Origin: Zerene cesonia
Lineage: Eukaryota > Arthropoda > Insecta > Lepidoptera > Pieridae
Assembly: GCF_012273895.1 (NCBI RefSeq)
Contig: NC_052120.1
Coordinates: 5,766,001 to 5,830,000 of the forward strand
DNA: 64,000 bases
Direction of reading: 5' to 3'
Shown: piece after piece, positions 23,776 through 36,523 of the stretch
Numbering within the stretch: position 1 is the stretch's first letter
Layout of the letters: the number at the start of each line of letters is the position of its first letter
Program-made: the position numbers and the translations under genes
Notes under the pieces: generated by a model
Database searches by the model: none
What the model saw: the letters and a program-made list of their open reading frames with translations, nothing else
What the model was told of the DNA's origin: nothing

Positions 23776-25044
23776 ACACATCACTATCGAATGTGGCGGG
23801 GCGGCGTGTTGTGAAATAAAAAATAAACTGTTTTATGACTGACGATTATAAACATTGGGACTTATGATTTCAGAGCGGGAGATCCGTTTGTGTCAAAATA
23901 TATCGATGAATTTTCAAATGAAGTGAACAAAGGATTTTAATAAGAAGGTAAAATTAGTTTAAAAAGCAATAGTGTAATATAAAAAATTCCGCTGCCATGT
24001 GTTAACCACAAAATGAAATTTCAAAACATTACTTCCTGTAATCGCATTTTACAGTGACTTACAACTTATTTAAGTAGCTTAGAAGAATACAAGTCCACCA
24101 CATATTTTATTCTTTTTGAACTCAATTTTTATTACTTGAAATTTTTGGTCTAAATTAAAATTCTATATTATAAAAGTCTATATTAAAACGTAAATGAATA
24201 GGTCAGTTATATTTATAACTCAATTATTCGTGTTATATAAATCTATCGGTCTCTATGACCAATTAATGTTTAATAAATAAACATAGAAAGGATCTGATAG
24301 CATGAAAATGATCTGAAGCGATAATTTCGTAGCACATTCGTAGACCCGTTACAAGCAGAATTAAGGTTGAAGGTATTAATAAAAGATATCGGCATCTTCG
24401 GAATATTTCGGGTACAGTTGTCACCTAATACGTGATATCTCCGGTTTTATAGTCGCAATGTTATTGAACATTTAACGATCACACGTGGAAGCGAGAGTGG
24501 ATATATCGCATACTAATGATATTAGTGTCAATATATACATTTTACAGCCAGCAAATTCGCATTTTAGTGTTTCAGGTGCGCACATTTTCCTCAATTTTAG
24601 TGTTTCGCGTGTTTACGACCAGGAATTCAGACAATGAAGTTTTTTATCAGCGTAGCAGGTTATAGGAATTTTTATTATGTGTCAGTGTGCATGTTTACGC
24701 TTATTGCTTTACGTGTGTGTGGGTTTTGTTTTTAATTGAATCGGCCTGTAGGGTTATAACAAGAATTACAATTAGCGCGCGTGAAAGTAACAAAAAGTTT
24801 GTAAATTATTTTGTAACTTACTGATTAGAAGTCATATTATTACTACGGCTTTTGATGACTTAATGAGAAGATTAAGAGTACATTATTAGTGGTATAAGGA
24901 TGTCATATTTCTTTGAACTTTTTCTTGCAAACATTTGGGAAATATTTTTGAAAACTTTATTGGGGTGTATTTATGAGGGCAAAATTGTTTGTCTGCTATA
25001 TATGTTTGTTATGTATGTTTCTATGGTAAGTGTAAGAGTTTGTG

Positions 25045-25212
25045 GCCTGTATCCCTTACCTTTCACTTCCCAATACTTTTCTTCATTCACGAGTTTCAAT
25101 CCTTTCTTTATCCTACCCATCAAAGATACGCCTCTGCAAGTGTTCATGGGCGGTGGCAGAGTTTACCATCTGGCGACTGGCTTTTTAATCATGCCGACTA
25201 TGATGTGGAAAC
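25045..25212 (+). mobile_element. Structured retroposon, 3' fragment
   Basis: The CT-rich centre (CCCTTACCTTTCACTTCCC) is followed by CCTCTGCAAGTGTTCATGGG, CGGTGGCAGAGTTTACCATC and a decayed tail. It corresponds to the 3' half of the family in + orientation. The two short frames over it are incidental. Confidence 0.7.
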
Positions 25213-28200
25213 AAAATATTAATTAGCCTTCCGCTTTACTGGCGCACAGTAACATACTCACAAGTAAATGTTAGTACAGTTAGAACCGACGAAAACCATT
25301 TAGTCATTCTTATTAGTAGATTAGGGGAAATAATAGTTAACACAATAAGCAAACATTCACAGTATTAATTATATTTTATTCCGGAAGCCATTTCACGTAA
25401 AATTAGATAAAGAAGAGAAAATATTTCGAAGTTATTGCTTATAAAAGCGTTATAATGTTTATCTTTTGGGATAGACTCCTGCGGGATTTTTAATGTGAGC
25501 TTTGATGGATCGTTTAGAAAATAAATATATAATGTTATTTGATTTAGTTGAGCTCTTTATTTTGTATCGTATTAGAATAAACCGAAAGAACTTTTTGTAA
25601 TAAAATTCTCTTTGTTGCGTACTGTTTAATGGGAATTTGATTATGAATTCTTTATACTACTACCGTATGACAATCTCGATTTTATTCAATTTGAAAAGGC
25701 AACAATTTTCTCAAGATATTTTCATGAGCACGGAAAATTGTCCCAAAAGAAGATCAGATTACTTTTCACGCCATTAGAAAACATTTTCTTTGCACTATAC
25801 AAGTAATGTTGTCGATGGAGCTAGAATTGAATAACGCTTATAACAAAAACAGAAATGACTGATGTTTCTTTTGTTACATATAAACTAAAATAGTAAACAG
25901 GATAAAATCGATTTTGAAATTCTTAATGATATAGTCTATTTTTAACTAAAGTTCCCAAAAAGATTTTCAAAACGACTACATTTTTTTTGGTTTTGGAACT
26001 GGAACTTGATGAGTCCGTGTATTTTCAACCGATTGACGTGATTCTTTTCGGGTAATAGTAAATTGTTATAATTTAGTCTCATTTTAGAATTTCCCGGAAT
26101 ATCGGTAACAACTTGAAGATAAGATTTATCTTAGGGACTTAGACAAAGCTCGAAAGAGCATATATGAAAATAATAGGATAAGTAATTTTTACAATTGAAT
26201 CCAGTTAGTATTGACCATAAATAAACAATTACTTTCATAATATAATCTACAATGTACCTTAAGAACAATAAATCTTTACTACTAGCACTATACGTGGATA
26301 AGACATCTAGAGTTCTCACAAAATCTATGTGCTTAGCTCAACCCTCATATCTACCTATAACTGTTCTCGCTAGTACTTCTCGATAAATTTCTGCCTACTC
26401 GGAGGTGTAACGAGCCAGTCTGAAATTTATCACCTTTAAAACGTCACCGAGAAAAGAATTGGGCGTTAATCTTGTGTGAAAATTCACGCTGTCGTATGAA
26501 TTATGAATTTACATGTTTGTGATTTAATGACGGCTTTGTTTTTGTATTTGGGGTATGAAATGGATTTCATTTGAAATCGGGTTGAATGTTTATATTAACG
26601 ATTAATGAGAAATTGGAAGATTTTTATAAATAAAAAATAAACTTTAATTTCTTTTATAATAAAACATAAAATAATCAAGTTACTTTTATTTTTGTAAACA
26701 CAAACATCAAAATACAATATACCAACTAAAATGTTATATGAAAAATATCTACGAAGATAGCATTTTCCGTGACTGGAGTATTAAATGCATATTAAATTGA
26801 AGAATAATAGATTAAAACTGTGTACTAACGGCAGCGCTATTAAAACAATTGTTATTTTAATATCACAATTTCGAGCGCTATCTCCTGCAGTCTATTTGTT
26901 TTTCTTCCTCACTATTTTACAGTTGCGTCCTATATAAAATTCGCTAGTTCTTGAAGTTTCTACGAAACTTAAGCGTAGGAACGAAAAAGAATTCTTTGAA
27001 TACAAAGAAGTGTCGTGTTGTTAAGTTAAAGATAGATTTTACTGCTCTTTTGGACGGATAGGTTTTGCGTGCTAAATGCGTTTTATTTAATGGAAAATTC
27101 GTTTCATTGATGATTTTCTTTGAAATATTAAAAGCTATTTAGATATTTACTGTTAATTTAATTTGCATACTATATTTTCAGTAATGATACTGGTTTAGAA
27201 TCATTAACGCCCTGGAGTAGAATAATATTTTTATCATCCTTACAAAAAATTATGAAAATGAAATATTACATAATAAAACTCGAATAAAATGTTTGGTTTG
27301 GATGGTTTTAAGACTTCACAATTATGTATTAGTTCATTTAATGCTCATTCAGCCTCATGATCCCAATTTATTGCATTGGATTAATAAGTGTTTTTTGATC
27401 AACATTGGTATATGCCATTAGATAATTATTTTTTAAACTTATGTCAAGGATTTGATTAATGATTTTTTAACAATGATCAAATTGTGGGTACCTTCACATA
27501 TTCACTCACTTTAGTAGAAATACTTTAAAGTATCTATATCCATCTATTTAGAGGTGTCTATATCGATGCGTTCAACATCAGAAGACCTAATGTCTTCTAT
27601 TTGAAAATATGTTTAAATTTGAAACAGATTATGTACCAACAGGTTAAAAGCTGTATAAGTAAAAATGTTACAACGTATAGAATTTTACTCACATTTGTAA
27701 AAGTTTTATGTATACAATTTTGCAAAACCAGTTTCGCAGGTAATTTGATACACCAGGTAGTTTTGTAACCTAGTCGAAGATATATTTATATCCCAGTTTA
27801 ACCCAGGCGTAGACATAAAGCGCTGAGCTTCTATCGCCAAAGAATAGTGGTAGTCGTTAAACGTAAGATTCCCATACGAAAAAAATGTTTCACATTTTGT
27901 GAGTTAAGCCTCCACGTTTTATAGAAATGCCTAGCTCCAGAGATCACCTTGTAAGATACCTAATTCGTCTTACAAGAGTTAATGAATTTATAAGGTAGGT
28001 TCTTGTGTATTTTATCCGTTAAAATTATAATAGATAAAAAATCAAAAATAAAAAATATTCACAGAAAACCTTTATCTTATTTTGTTTACATTTTGTTAAA
28101 AATTAGCTATACATTTCTACACAAAAAAAAAATACACATTTTGTTAAAAAATATGAAATAAAATTAAATACTTTGTTTGTGTTGATTAAGTAAATACTGT

Positions 28201-28790
28201 GTTTTGAATTGACATTTTTCAACATTACAGACTGTATAAAGAATTCGTATAATTTATTCATAAGGCATTCATTGCGTAAATTTGTGTTAATGTAATAGAT
28301 ATATCAGTATCATTTGAATTAAACTTACCTGTTTAATTATAATAAGTATAAAGGAATCTTTAATAAGGAAAGCTTCGAAACATCCCAATTTTGGTTTCCG
28401 AGGATGAAATAAACCTTATCGAGTCTTGAATAATGTCAATTGTGCCAATGCTACGTATGTGCCCCACTTTAAGTAAACATCTCTATTTTCGTTTAGTGTA
28501 CGAAAGCAGTCTTGAAGATAATAGTGCAAACGCTTCCTCTGCCCAAGTCAAGCGGGATTATTTACCTGTATCTGATTCTTTGTCTATTTTCGCTCCACAA
28601 ACTTCGCTTTATTTGCTCCCGGCGATTGGTTCATTCTGCCATAACAAATGTAACTGAGATATTACTCGTTTGCTGGGATTATATTCTTCGGAATTGTTGG
28701 CAATTTCTGTTAACACATACGTTAATCTTAACCGTTGATGGTTTTCTTTATGATCGCCGTAATTGCAAATGTTTTATTTGGGCGCCCCAA

Positions 28791-28818
28791 TTTATCATTA
28801 ATAATTATTAATGATAAA
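28791..28818. repeat. 28-base perfect palindrome
   Basis: TTTATCATTAATAA is followed directly by its reverse complement, with no spacer. It is AT-rich and holds overlapping ATTA homeodomain-type words. Confidence 0.9.
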
Positions 28819-31723
28819 TGTTTCACAAATAATGTTAATACCAATTGGTATTGCGTATTGCGGTGCTAGTCTATTAATGTTATGTTTACATATCTAATAG
28901 TTTTCAAACATTAATTAAACTGGGCTTTGAGTGTCAAAATAAGCAGATTGTGTAATAGCAAAAAATAATCATTTAATGTTATTGATTTATTTTAATTAGC
29001 AACTATATATGGATATATAAGATTCTAAAACATAGATTTTGGTCTATGATGTCTTTATAATTAGAGAATAAAAGAGGAAGATATTTAGGATGACAAAAAT
29101 GTAAGATGTTTATGAGTAAAGAATGGCTAAACATTCCTTCAAGAAGAATCAGAATAATAAATATTTTTTAAACAAGAAAATAGATTCATTTGCTTCAGCT
29201 ATCTCATTATAATATGTTTTGTGATTGAAACCAGCTATTACTAATACTATAACACTACTTACTAAGAATTTAAATATGCTTGTGTAATAAAGCCTAAAAT
29301 ATAATATATTAAATTTTTTAAATTAAATTTCTTAGTCGTTTGAATTAGCTTTAGCTTTTTTGAGTAGTTACTTAGTGTAATAAAAAACATCATATAATCT
29401 ATGAAATTTAAATGATTCATATATTTTAATAAATCACAAACAATTTGTTCTAACAGATAATAAATCGAGTTCGATGCTTGAAAGAGCATTTCCTATACTC
29501 AAATACATTTGTTAGCGTAGTTTATTTTATGTAATTCAAGGTATATAGAGTAAGCGAGTTCGGCAAAGAAAGCAGGCTAAATTCGAACGGAACGTTGGCA
29601 GGTATTTTGTCTTCTAAATGTGTTAGTATTTCCAAATCGTTTCTCGTTATTTACCGATACCTAGACTATACGACAATAACCTCAAATCAAATGCATTACG
29701 ATTTAAAGCAATCTACGGAACTTGAACGGATGCAGTAGAACCATAAATCTCGCTAACGTGATAACTTTTATTCCCATTGGATAGTCGCATGTGACGTGTA
29801 CAAGGCGTTCGCAAAAATATTTTTAAAAGCTTTCTGATTAAGGAAAATATGAAATGACTCTCCGAGGAATCTCTGCATGAACAATACCTTAGAGCTTATT
29901 CTGGGAAATTCAGGGAATCTATTCTAAATTTTCATATTTTGATATTTTTATTCCCATTGGTCACTGTTTCCATCGAGAATTTCAATGTTATTTAAAGTAC
30001 GTATACGACAGTATAAATGAAAATGTGTCCTGTTTTTATATCTTCATTCATACTTCTTACCAACACAGTTATAAACCTAAAATAAAATATGTTTCTTTAG
30101 ATGCTTCTTGTGGGGTCTTATATGTTAGAGAATTATTCATTACATCATTATTTTTATCAAGTTAAAATTGAAAAACCTTGAAGGAAGAGGACGAGCGTAA
30201 ATCTGTTTAATGTGACGACGTGAATAATGTTTCGAACGCGTTGTTCAGAATCACTTATTTCCGTCAACGAAGTACTTATAGGATAAGTAATAAGTATATT
30301 GTTTTAGAATCTCGCCGGAAAAAGCCGCGATATTTTTAAACTTTTTACCTTCTGGTGGTAATATTTTAGCAGCAATTACGTATGGTTATTATTAATGTTT
30401 GTTTATTATTCCGACATTTTACATCCAAGACCATTTTACAATTTTGTAAATATTATAATTATATTTAGATAACTATTTATAAAATGTTTTGAATGTCATG
30501 TTACAAGAAAAAAGAACATGTAGTATTTCATTCAATCTTCTATTGCTTTATGCTAAGAGATGGAGAGGATGTGGAAAGCTTCATAGGCCATGTAGCTTTT
30601 TCTTGTTGTTATCTTTCTAATATACAAAATAAATAATTTAATTGTTTAAAACATATACTTTTATTGTCGCTGGTATAAGGCTGTTCACACACTACTAACT
30701 TTTAATGCTTTTATACTAATTTCATTCATTCTATTTATCATTCAAATCTATGCATATTAATATTATTGCTGGCTATATGAATATGCTATGCTTTGCTATG
30801 TAAAATTAAAAAAAGAAAAATCAGCAATTTAGTAACAGTTCGAAAATGAGATAACAGAGAAAACAATTCAGGCGTCATCTACAGACATGCAACTAACGAA
30901 GGCGTTTAAACGTGCCTTTTGGAATATCGCTTGGTCATGTGCACCTCCCCGGATGAGATTGTAGGCCTAAAATTAAATTCTATGAATTCTCGTTTTAACG
31001 TTTCTGTCTGTAATTTACAAAGGATTTGAGTATAAAGTATATACGAATTCGTTTTTATTTTTCACGACGAGCCACCTCTATTTTCTTTATAATTGAGTCT
31101 TATGCAGATTACCTGCATGTTATGTTCAAGAAACTGCAATATCCTTCCATCATGCCTGTCCTGAAGAAAATAAAATAAAAAAGATAAAGGATGGCAAAAG
31201 GGCTGTTAAAACAACGTTACAGTATAAATCCAACAGCTTCTGTAATCGCGGAGATTAAGGATTATATTTCTGCTAAGTAAAAAGGATGGAGTGTTTAATA
31301 AAAATTGGAGAAATGTTTACTTATGTTACGGTTAAGATTTTTATAGTACGGATTCAGAGTCATCTAAATAAGTTAGTTGGAACAAAGTAGACACAGCTAT
31401 AGAGATTAAACTAATGGATATTTATTTCTTAAAACATAGCTACTTTATATTACTTAAAGCGGGTTTAATCGTAAATAACCACGCAGACGTGTTCTTCTTT
31501 TCAGGTTGATTTAAAGGTCAATGAACGCTGTTTGAATATTTTAGTTTTGTTTTGTTAGAAGAATGGTCAAATTTCATCTCTATATTTAGTTTTATGATTT
31601 ACTGTGACTTTTTTTATCACTCCCCTTATGTTTTTGTTTTATTAATGGACGTTTCAACAAACTTAGAAGGTTCTCAATTCAATTATATTTTTTTCTTTGT
31701 TTTGCACTGTCACTTGTTTTTGC

Positions 31724-31813
31724 TGTAAGGGATAAGGAAAGGCTTGATGGATTTGATGATTCTTCTCCAGTGCGAGCCGGCCCAAGTCGTGCCGAAGCAT
31801 GCTCGTCTCCTAT
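31724..31813 (-). mobile_element. Structured retroposon fragment
   Basis: GGGATAAGGAAAGGCTTGATG is followed by GTGCGAGCCGGCCCAAGTC and GCCGAAGCATGCTCG, the minus-strand centre joined to the head with the intervening part deleted. Confidence 0.65.
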
Positions 31814-32834
31814 TGGTGCGATTAATTGGGAATTGTTGTCATTTAGTACTATTTTACAATCTGGACCCCCAGTCCACACGGACGTCGGTGATCTTTTTTG
31901 AAGATTTTTTGCTTTTTAATGTTTTACGCAAATAATAGTTTATAAACTAATTATTTTGTTATTTACATACGTAGGTATAACAAAAACTTGTCACATTCAC
32001 TTTATTTAGTCAATTTGCGATGTGTGTTATTGTGGTTTGTATATCAGTCAGTCCTTTATATCATATTACAATGAGGTTCGATAACTATTTCTATCTTTTA
32101 TCATCTCATTTATAATTTTCTTTTGGAGAATATAACTGAAGCATTGATAATAATCTAAAAGAATGTTTCAATTTACCAACCGGAATTGAGAACCTGAAGT
32201 CTAGGTTGCGATTTTGTTCCAACTAGAGTCTCGTGAGGAATTTAAGAGGTCATTATTAGTCTTTTGTTGTAAGAATAATAGATAATATCATGTAAAATAT
32301 TTAAGTAATCGGTACGTAATAGTCAGTTCTTATATTCTTTCAAAATAAGTATTTATACATACAAAAAATGTACATATATGCATACCAAACATTTTAGGAT
32401 CTATAAAATTTTACTTATGTTATTTGCATATCTATGCTATCGTTGAATTCGATATCTGTCGAATTCCACGATATCATCTCTAAAACGCGGCATTTCGGGA
32501 AAGAAAAACTTTAGTTTGAAAAAAGGGATGCACTGCAATTTAAATTTATTTTTATAAAAATAAATTAAATGTAACATAAATAGATAATACCAATAAGTCA
32601 GTAAATTAGATCATAGTGCTAAAGCTCATAAGTGCTAAAGCCTAACGACTATGGAATGTTGTGGTTAGGAGATGGAAGAGTCCAGCTATAAGATATAAAC
32701 CACAGTTTAGGAGCTCACCACAACGCTATCCACTTTGGAAAATTGTATGGAAGGAATAAGCATTCGTAGCCTCAGTAGAGTATGTGGTTAATATTTTATC
32801 ATAATAAAAAAAGTGATACAAATATTTCGAAAAA

Positions 32835-33015
32835 AAGCCTTCTTGTCGCGGGTTCGGCCGCGTGGTCAAAAGAAGTTCCCAGGGGTGTGAAATGTAACCC
32901 CGCGGCATGCGGTACCTTATATAACTTTTTGTCTCCTGACCGTCTCCAGCCACAAAAATCATATCGTAAAATCGGTCCATAGACTCGTGAAAAAAGACAA
33001 AAAAACAAACATAGT
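32835..33015. repeat. Repeat-like patch of unknown family
   Basis: A GC-rich segment (CGCGGGTTCGGCCGCGTGG, then CCCCGCGGCATGCGG) is followed by ATCGGTCCATAGACTCGTG and AAACAAAC runs. That combination is typical of small transposon tails in Lepidoptera, but ends could not be defined. Three overlapping short frames fall within it and are not credited. Confidence 0.4.
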
Positions 33016-34345
33016 TCAGTATAGTATATATATTTATATATAGTGTAGGAGAATATGTTATATAGCATGTTTTAACTCATAGTAATTTTAATAAAAGCAT
33101 AATAAAAAACTCTGTTGAAACTTTTTCAATTAAATGAACAACGATGGTGTAAATTTATGTTATGAAAAGTTGTCCACGTGGACGTATAAATATATGCGAA
33201 TAGATGTACATAAAAAAATTCACGCAGTATTTTAAGAATTACCTATTTGCTGTATCGATGAAAGCTTATGGAACCTTTTTTAATACGCTTTTATTAGTTT
33301 CACATGTACGTTTATATAACCGACTCCTTTAGACTGGATTTTGATGAAATTTAAAGGGACAAATTGATTTAAAATTTTGTACATTTACTTATCAAGGATG
33401 ACATGCAAGAATTTAATGAGTTTATCTTAATAGGATCGCTAGGATTAAATTATTTCCTTAGGTATAATCTGCATAATATATAAGAGCAAATGAGATAATT
33501 TAGTTGATTCTATCAAATAAACAAAAACATATACTCGTAACTATAAAAAATTTAATAAAGATTCCATCATATCATTGAGTACCAAACATCCACATAAACT
33601 CTTACGTTTAAAATATAAGTAGGATACTACAGTCAGTTACAATTCAAATTCAATAAAATACTCAAATATCCAGTTGGGTATTGAATATTAGCAAAGTAAT
33701 GAGATTTCAGACTGATGCGTTTTTTGTGGCGGAGATTAAATAATTGAGCCCGGCAATTCAAAGTATTGAATAAAACGTGGAAATCGTACTTTGTATGCTT
33801 AATTACATAATAGTTTTAAAGCGAGCATATAAACGAGCCGAAATCGATAATTATGGTTTAATAATTGTGTGAGCGCTTGTTTTAAGATAGAGTTGAATGC
33901 AATAAAACATTATTATATCAAAATAAATTATTAACTGTAAATTTTCATAAAACTGTCCTACGCCACATTGTAAAGTACACCTTACGAAACTGTTAATTTC
34001 AAAAAAGATGCCATATGACGAGATTTCCCAGCGCCGACCTATCTTCCCACACTTTCTGAATAGTCATAGAAACCAGTTTTTTGCTATTAACTGAGTACAT
34101 TAATTGGATAATTGTGCAGTATAATAATATTATGGTATTTGATTTACGTTCAATCCATTCTTACAAAAAAAAATCCCATTACACTTTGATGTTTTTAGTA
34201 TCATATTCGATGACAAATGTTTGTAATCGAATTGCAATAACTTCTTTACATCATCTGTTACTCACATACACATTTGAAATCCCAGGCTCAAACAATAAAT
34301 CCAGCTATATATCTGATCATTGACCAATGTTGTATATTGTTGCAG

Positions 34346-34384
34346 AAGCGGTGATAAATAAAGTGATGTAGCGAGCACGTCACA
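34346..34384 (+). other. 5' UTR part of the first coding TMTC exon
   Basis: TATTGTTGCAG ends at 34345 and forms a usable, if pyrimidine-poor, splice acceptor. The 39 bases from 34346 to the ATG would be 5' UTR joined to an upstream non-coding exon. Transcription could instead start nearby, but no TATA or initiator is obvious here. Confidence 0.4.
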
Positions 34385-34473
34385 ATGGATCAGTGGGTGA
34401 CGGCGGCGAGTTCGCTTTTGGCGTTTCTGCTGTACTACAACACGCTCGACGCCGGATTTGTTTACGATGACAG
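34385..34473 (+). CDS. TMTC: TMTC-family protein O-mannosyltransferase, coding exon 1
   Basis: This exon encodes residues 1-29 plus two bases of codon 30. TMTC proteins are multi-span ER membrane enzymes that transfer O-linked mannose, mainly to cadherin-type substrates, and carry C-terminal TPR repeats. Residues 4-21 are a hydrophobic first helix (WVTAASSLLAFLLYYNTL). They lead into GFVYDD, whose paired Asp28-Asp29 sits where GT-C glycosyltransferases keep catalytic acidic residues in the first luminal loop. The ATG is chosen because the next residues form this helix and the protein start matches the family. The donor CAG/GTATTG at 34474 leaves phase 2, completed by the exon at 40157 to read YDDRRAIL, the family sequence. 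Codon use is more GC-rich than the flanks. Confidence 0.88.
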
Positions 34474-34883
34474 GTATTGTGACTTCGCTTTATAACTTTC
34501 GAGGATACCGTACAGAGTTCAGTTAATTGAAGCACTTTCCATGTGATATTGCTTAGTGAACTGCTTGTAGAAACTTTCATAGTTTAATGGTCCACTTTTT
34601 AGAAATTGATAGAACGATTATTTAATGATTATTGACATGAGTTGTTTGAAGATTGCGGTTGAATATCTTCACGAAGATGCATGCACACAATTTTTTCTTA
34701 ATTTCCGTCTCATAGCTCCTATAAATAATCTAAGTCGGATGAAGCCTTAAGCAAAGCAGTGGTGAAAATTGCATTACATCCTGAGCCTTTAAAAAAAAAA
34801 AATATATATATACGTCAATAAAATGAAAAACAAATATTTTGAAGGTTGTTGTTATTTTGGGAACTGCTTTTTCTAAAGAAGCA

Positions 34884-35080
34884 TCTAGTATTATAATAAA
34901 TGCGAAAGTTTGTAGGGATGTGTGTGTTTTTTACTCTTTCGCGCAAAAACTGCTGAACCGATTCCTATGTAATTTTGTACGTAGACAATTGGACAACTGG
35001 AATAACATGTAGGCAACTTTTTATCCCGATATTCTTACGGGATACGGACTTGCGCGTGTGAAACCGCGGGGTGCAGTTAA
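34884..35080 (+). mobile_element. Helitron-like element, 197 bp
   Basis: Begins TCTAGTATTATAATAAATGC after an A. It contains CAAAAACTGCTGAACCGATT and TTTTTATCCCGATATTC and ends GAAACCGCGGGGTGCAG, then TTAA in place of CTAG, then T. It is the same family as the inverted copy at 47342-47550, with which it aligns along its whole length. Non-coding. Confidence 0.7.
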
Positions 35081-35625
35081 TCTTCCATATTTTTAATACA
35101 GTTTTTGAATTTAGCAATACTAAACGATTCAATACTATGAGGAATTCTATTGTATCAGCGTATTATATATCAGCGACCTTGTCCAATAAACTTTTTACTT
35201 CACTAAGCCGGAAAACAGGCATTTCAATTTTATTTCTGTTCCTCGTTTGTTAACTATGTCTATTACCTACTTTTGTATGTAAGTCAATGTTATTGTGTAC
35301 GTGCATTATGTTATTAAATATATACTGTGGCGGCATTTATAGTAATTATAACATTTATTGAATTGTGTCAATATTGTATTGTCTCATCAGGTGTGATTCA
35401 AAAGTTACGTAATTAGTTCAAGGTTCAAGCAGCTCGTTAAAATGAGTTTAACTTTAACAATGACTGTTTTCAGCAGGTCTGTATTGTGCGACGCTAATTG
35501 CTATTGCTAATATAGCTATTGATTTGTAAAATACATAGAACATAAATTAGGAAGTTCAGCGATAACAGATGGCTTTTGGTTTCAAATATTTTTAAATCGA
35601 CGTAGCATTTGTTGACTAATAAAAG

Positions 35626-35829
35626 TGAAGTCCCGTGTCCCCTAGTGGGGTATGGGGCAGATGATGTACATCTGTTTCACTGATCGATTTTCTTTACGGA
35701 CAAGTAGGTGATCAACCTTCTGTGTCCTGCCAGACCGAGACATTTTTTTTTGTGCGTCCCCACCGGGAATTGAACCCAGGACCCCTCGGTTCTACGCTCA
35801 CGCGTTAACCACTGTACCAAGGAGGCGGT
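35626..35829 (-). mobile_element. tRNA-derived SINE, second family
   Basis: On the minus strand it starts near 35829 (GACCGCCTCCTTGG). The A box TGGTACAGTGG is the complement of 35809-35819 and the B box GGTTCAATTCC the complement of 35766-35776. A body with GTCTCGGTCTGGCAGGAC follows, ending CACGGGACTTC near 35626. Both promoter boxes are intact. The 105-codon minus frame at 35677-35994 is an accident of this repeat. Confidence 0.85.
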
Positions 35830-36005
35830 CAATTCAATTTGTTGACTAATAGTATGGACAATAGTTTTTTGTGTTAACGGGTTAGTTTGTTGTTTAACTT
35901 TGACCAACAAAATAACATTGAATATTTCCAAAAATCTCTGCTTAAAATGTTGATAGACGATAAAACGGAATACGCCTGAAGGGAATGAAGGCAATTATTA
36001 AATAA

Positions 36006-36195
36006 CTAGCTGTTGCCGGCACCATCACCCATGTGGTAAAAAAAATCAGGGTACAATAACATACCTTATTTTATCTTCTTGGGGGAAGAAATAATTAAAA
36101 TCCTAAGTGTCTATATATCATACTGGTTATAGGCATGCGAAAATTATAGCTTATTTGTCCAGTAGTTTGAGCTGTGCGTCGATGTATCGTTTTAT
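36006..36195 (-). mobile_element. Helitron-like 3' end remnant
   Basis: Read on the minus strand it ends GGTGCCGGCAACAG then CTAG (complement of 36006-36009) and T. The 5' limit is unclear and is set where recognisable repeat-like sequence stops. Confidence 0.45.
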
Positions 36196-36342
36196 TCCTA
36201 AAAACCTGGTGCCTATTGATTGTTACTATGATTATTTATTGCAGACTTTGAGTATAATCAATCTGTAAGCATAAAGCGACCTTCTTCGTGTTATTTTCCT
36301 CATTAAATCAAGCTAAGCCTCATCATTGATTGCATAGAATGA

Positions 36343-36523
36343 TTTTTTTTGTTATGTCATAGTCGGCAATGGAGCTAGTGGGTCGCCTGATGGTAAGCGC
36401 TATCACCGCCCATGAACATTTGAACACGCACAAGGTCAATTGCATTGGTTTTCTGTGGGGGTGTGGTACTTCCCCGGTGCGAGTTGGCCCAGTTCGTGCC
36501 GAAGCGTGCTCGACTACCGCATA
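36343..36523 (-). mobile_element. Structured retroposon copy E, internally deleted
   Basis: A T-tract at 36343-36350 is followed by the full 3' conserved block (GTCGGCAATGGAGC, GGTAAGCGCTATCACC, GAACATTTG). After a short foreign-looking 25-base bridge comes the 5' domain (GTGTGGTACTTCC to GCTCGACTACCGCATAC). About 160 bases of the centre are missing, including the left halves of both 3' stems. The 81-codon frame here is incidental. Confidence 0.85.

Larger units (their letters stand above)
23530..23947 (+). promoter_or_regulatory. Candidate promoter and non-coding first exon
   Basis: This block is strikingly GC- and CpG-rich for the window. It contains the palindrome GCGCATGCGC (23543-23552), which matches the NRF1/Erect wing site, then a purine-rich GAGA-like run, CCAAT with ATCGAT near 23603, and an initiator-like TCAGTC at 23667-23672. 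It ends at a plausible donor AAG/GTAAAA (exon end 23947). The first coding exon of the TMTC gene at 34385 has a splice acceptor upstream, so a distal 5' UTR exon is needed somewhere on the left, and this is the best candidate. It could instead serve another transcript or a non-coding RNA. Confidence 0.45.
23948..34345. other. Intergenic or 5' intronic DNA, no coding exon seen
   Basis: About 10.4 kb between the CpG-rich block and the first coding TMTC exon, possibly one long first intron. It contains retroposon fragments (25045-25212, 31724-31813), a 28-base palindrome (28791-28818) and an unclassified repeat-like patch at 32835-33015. Short open frames at 24900, 28433, 28512, 29262, 32726 and 34081 carry no recognised domain. 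Confidence 0.45.

Noticed and set aside
35677..35994. 105-codon minus-strand ORF
   Set aside because: It lies largely on the tRNA-derived SINE at 35626-35829, so the reading frame is accidental.
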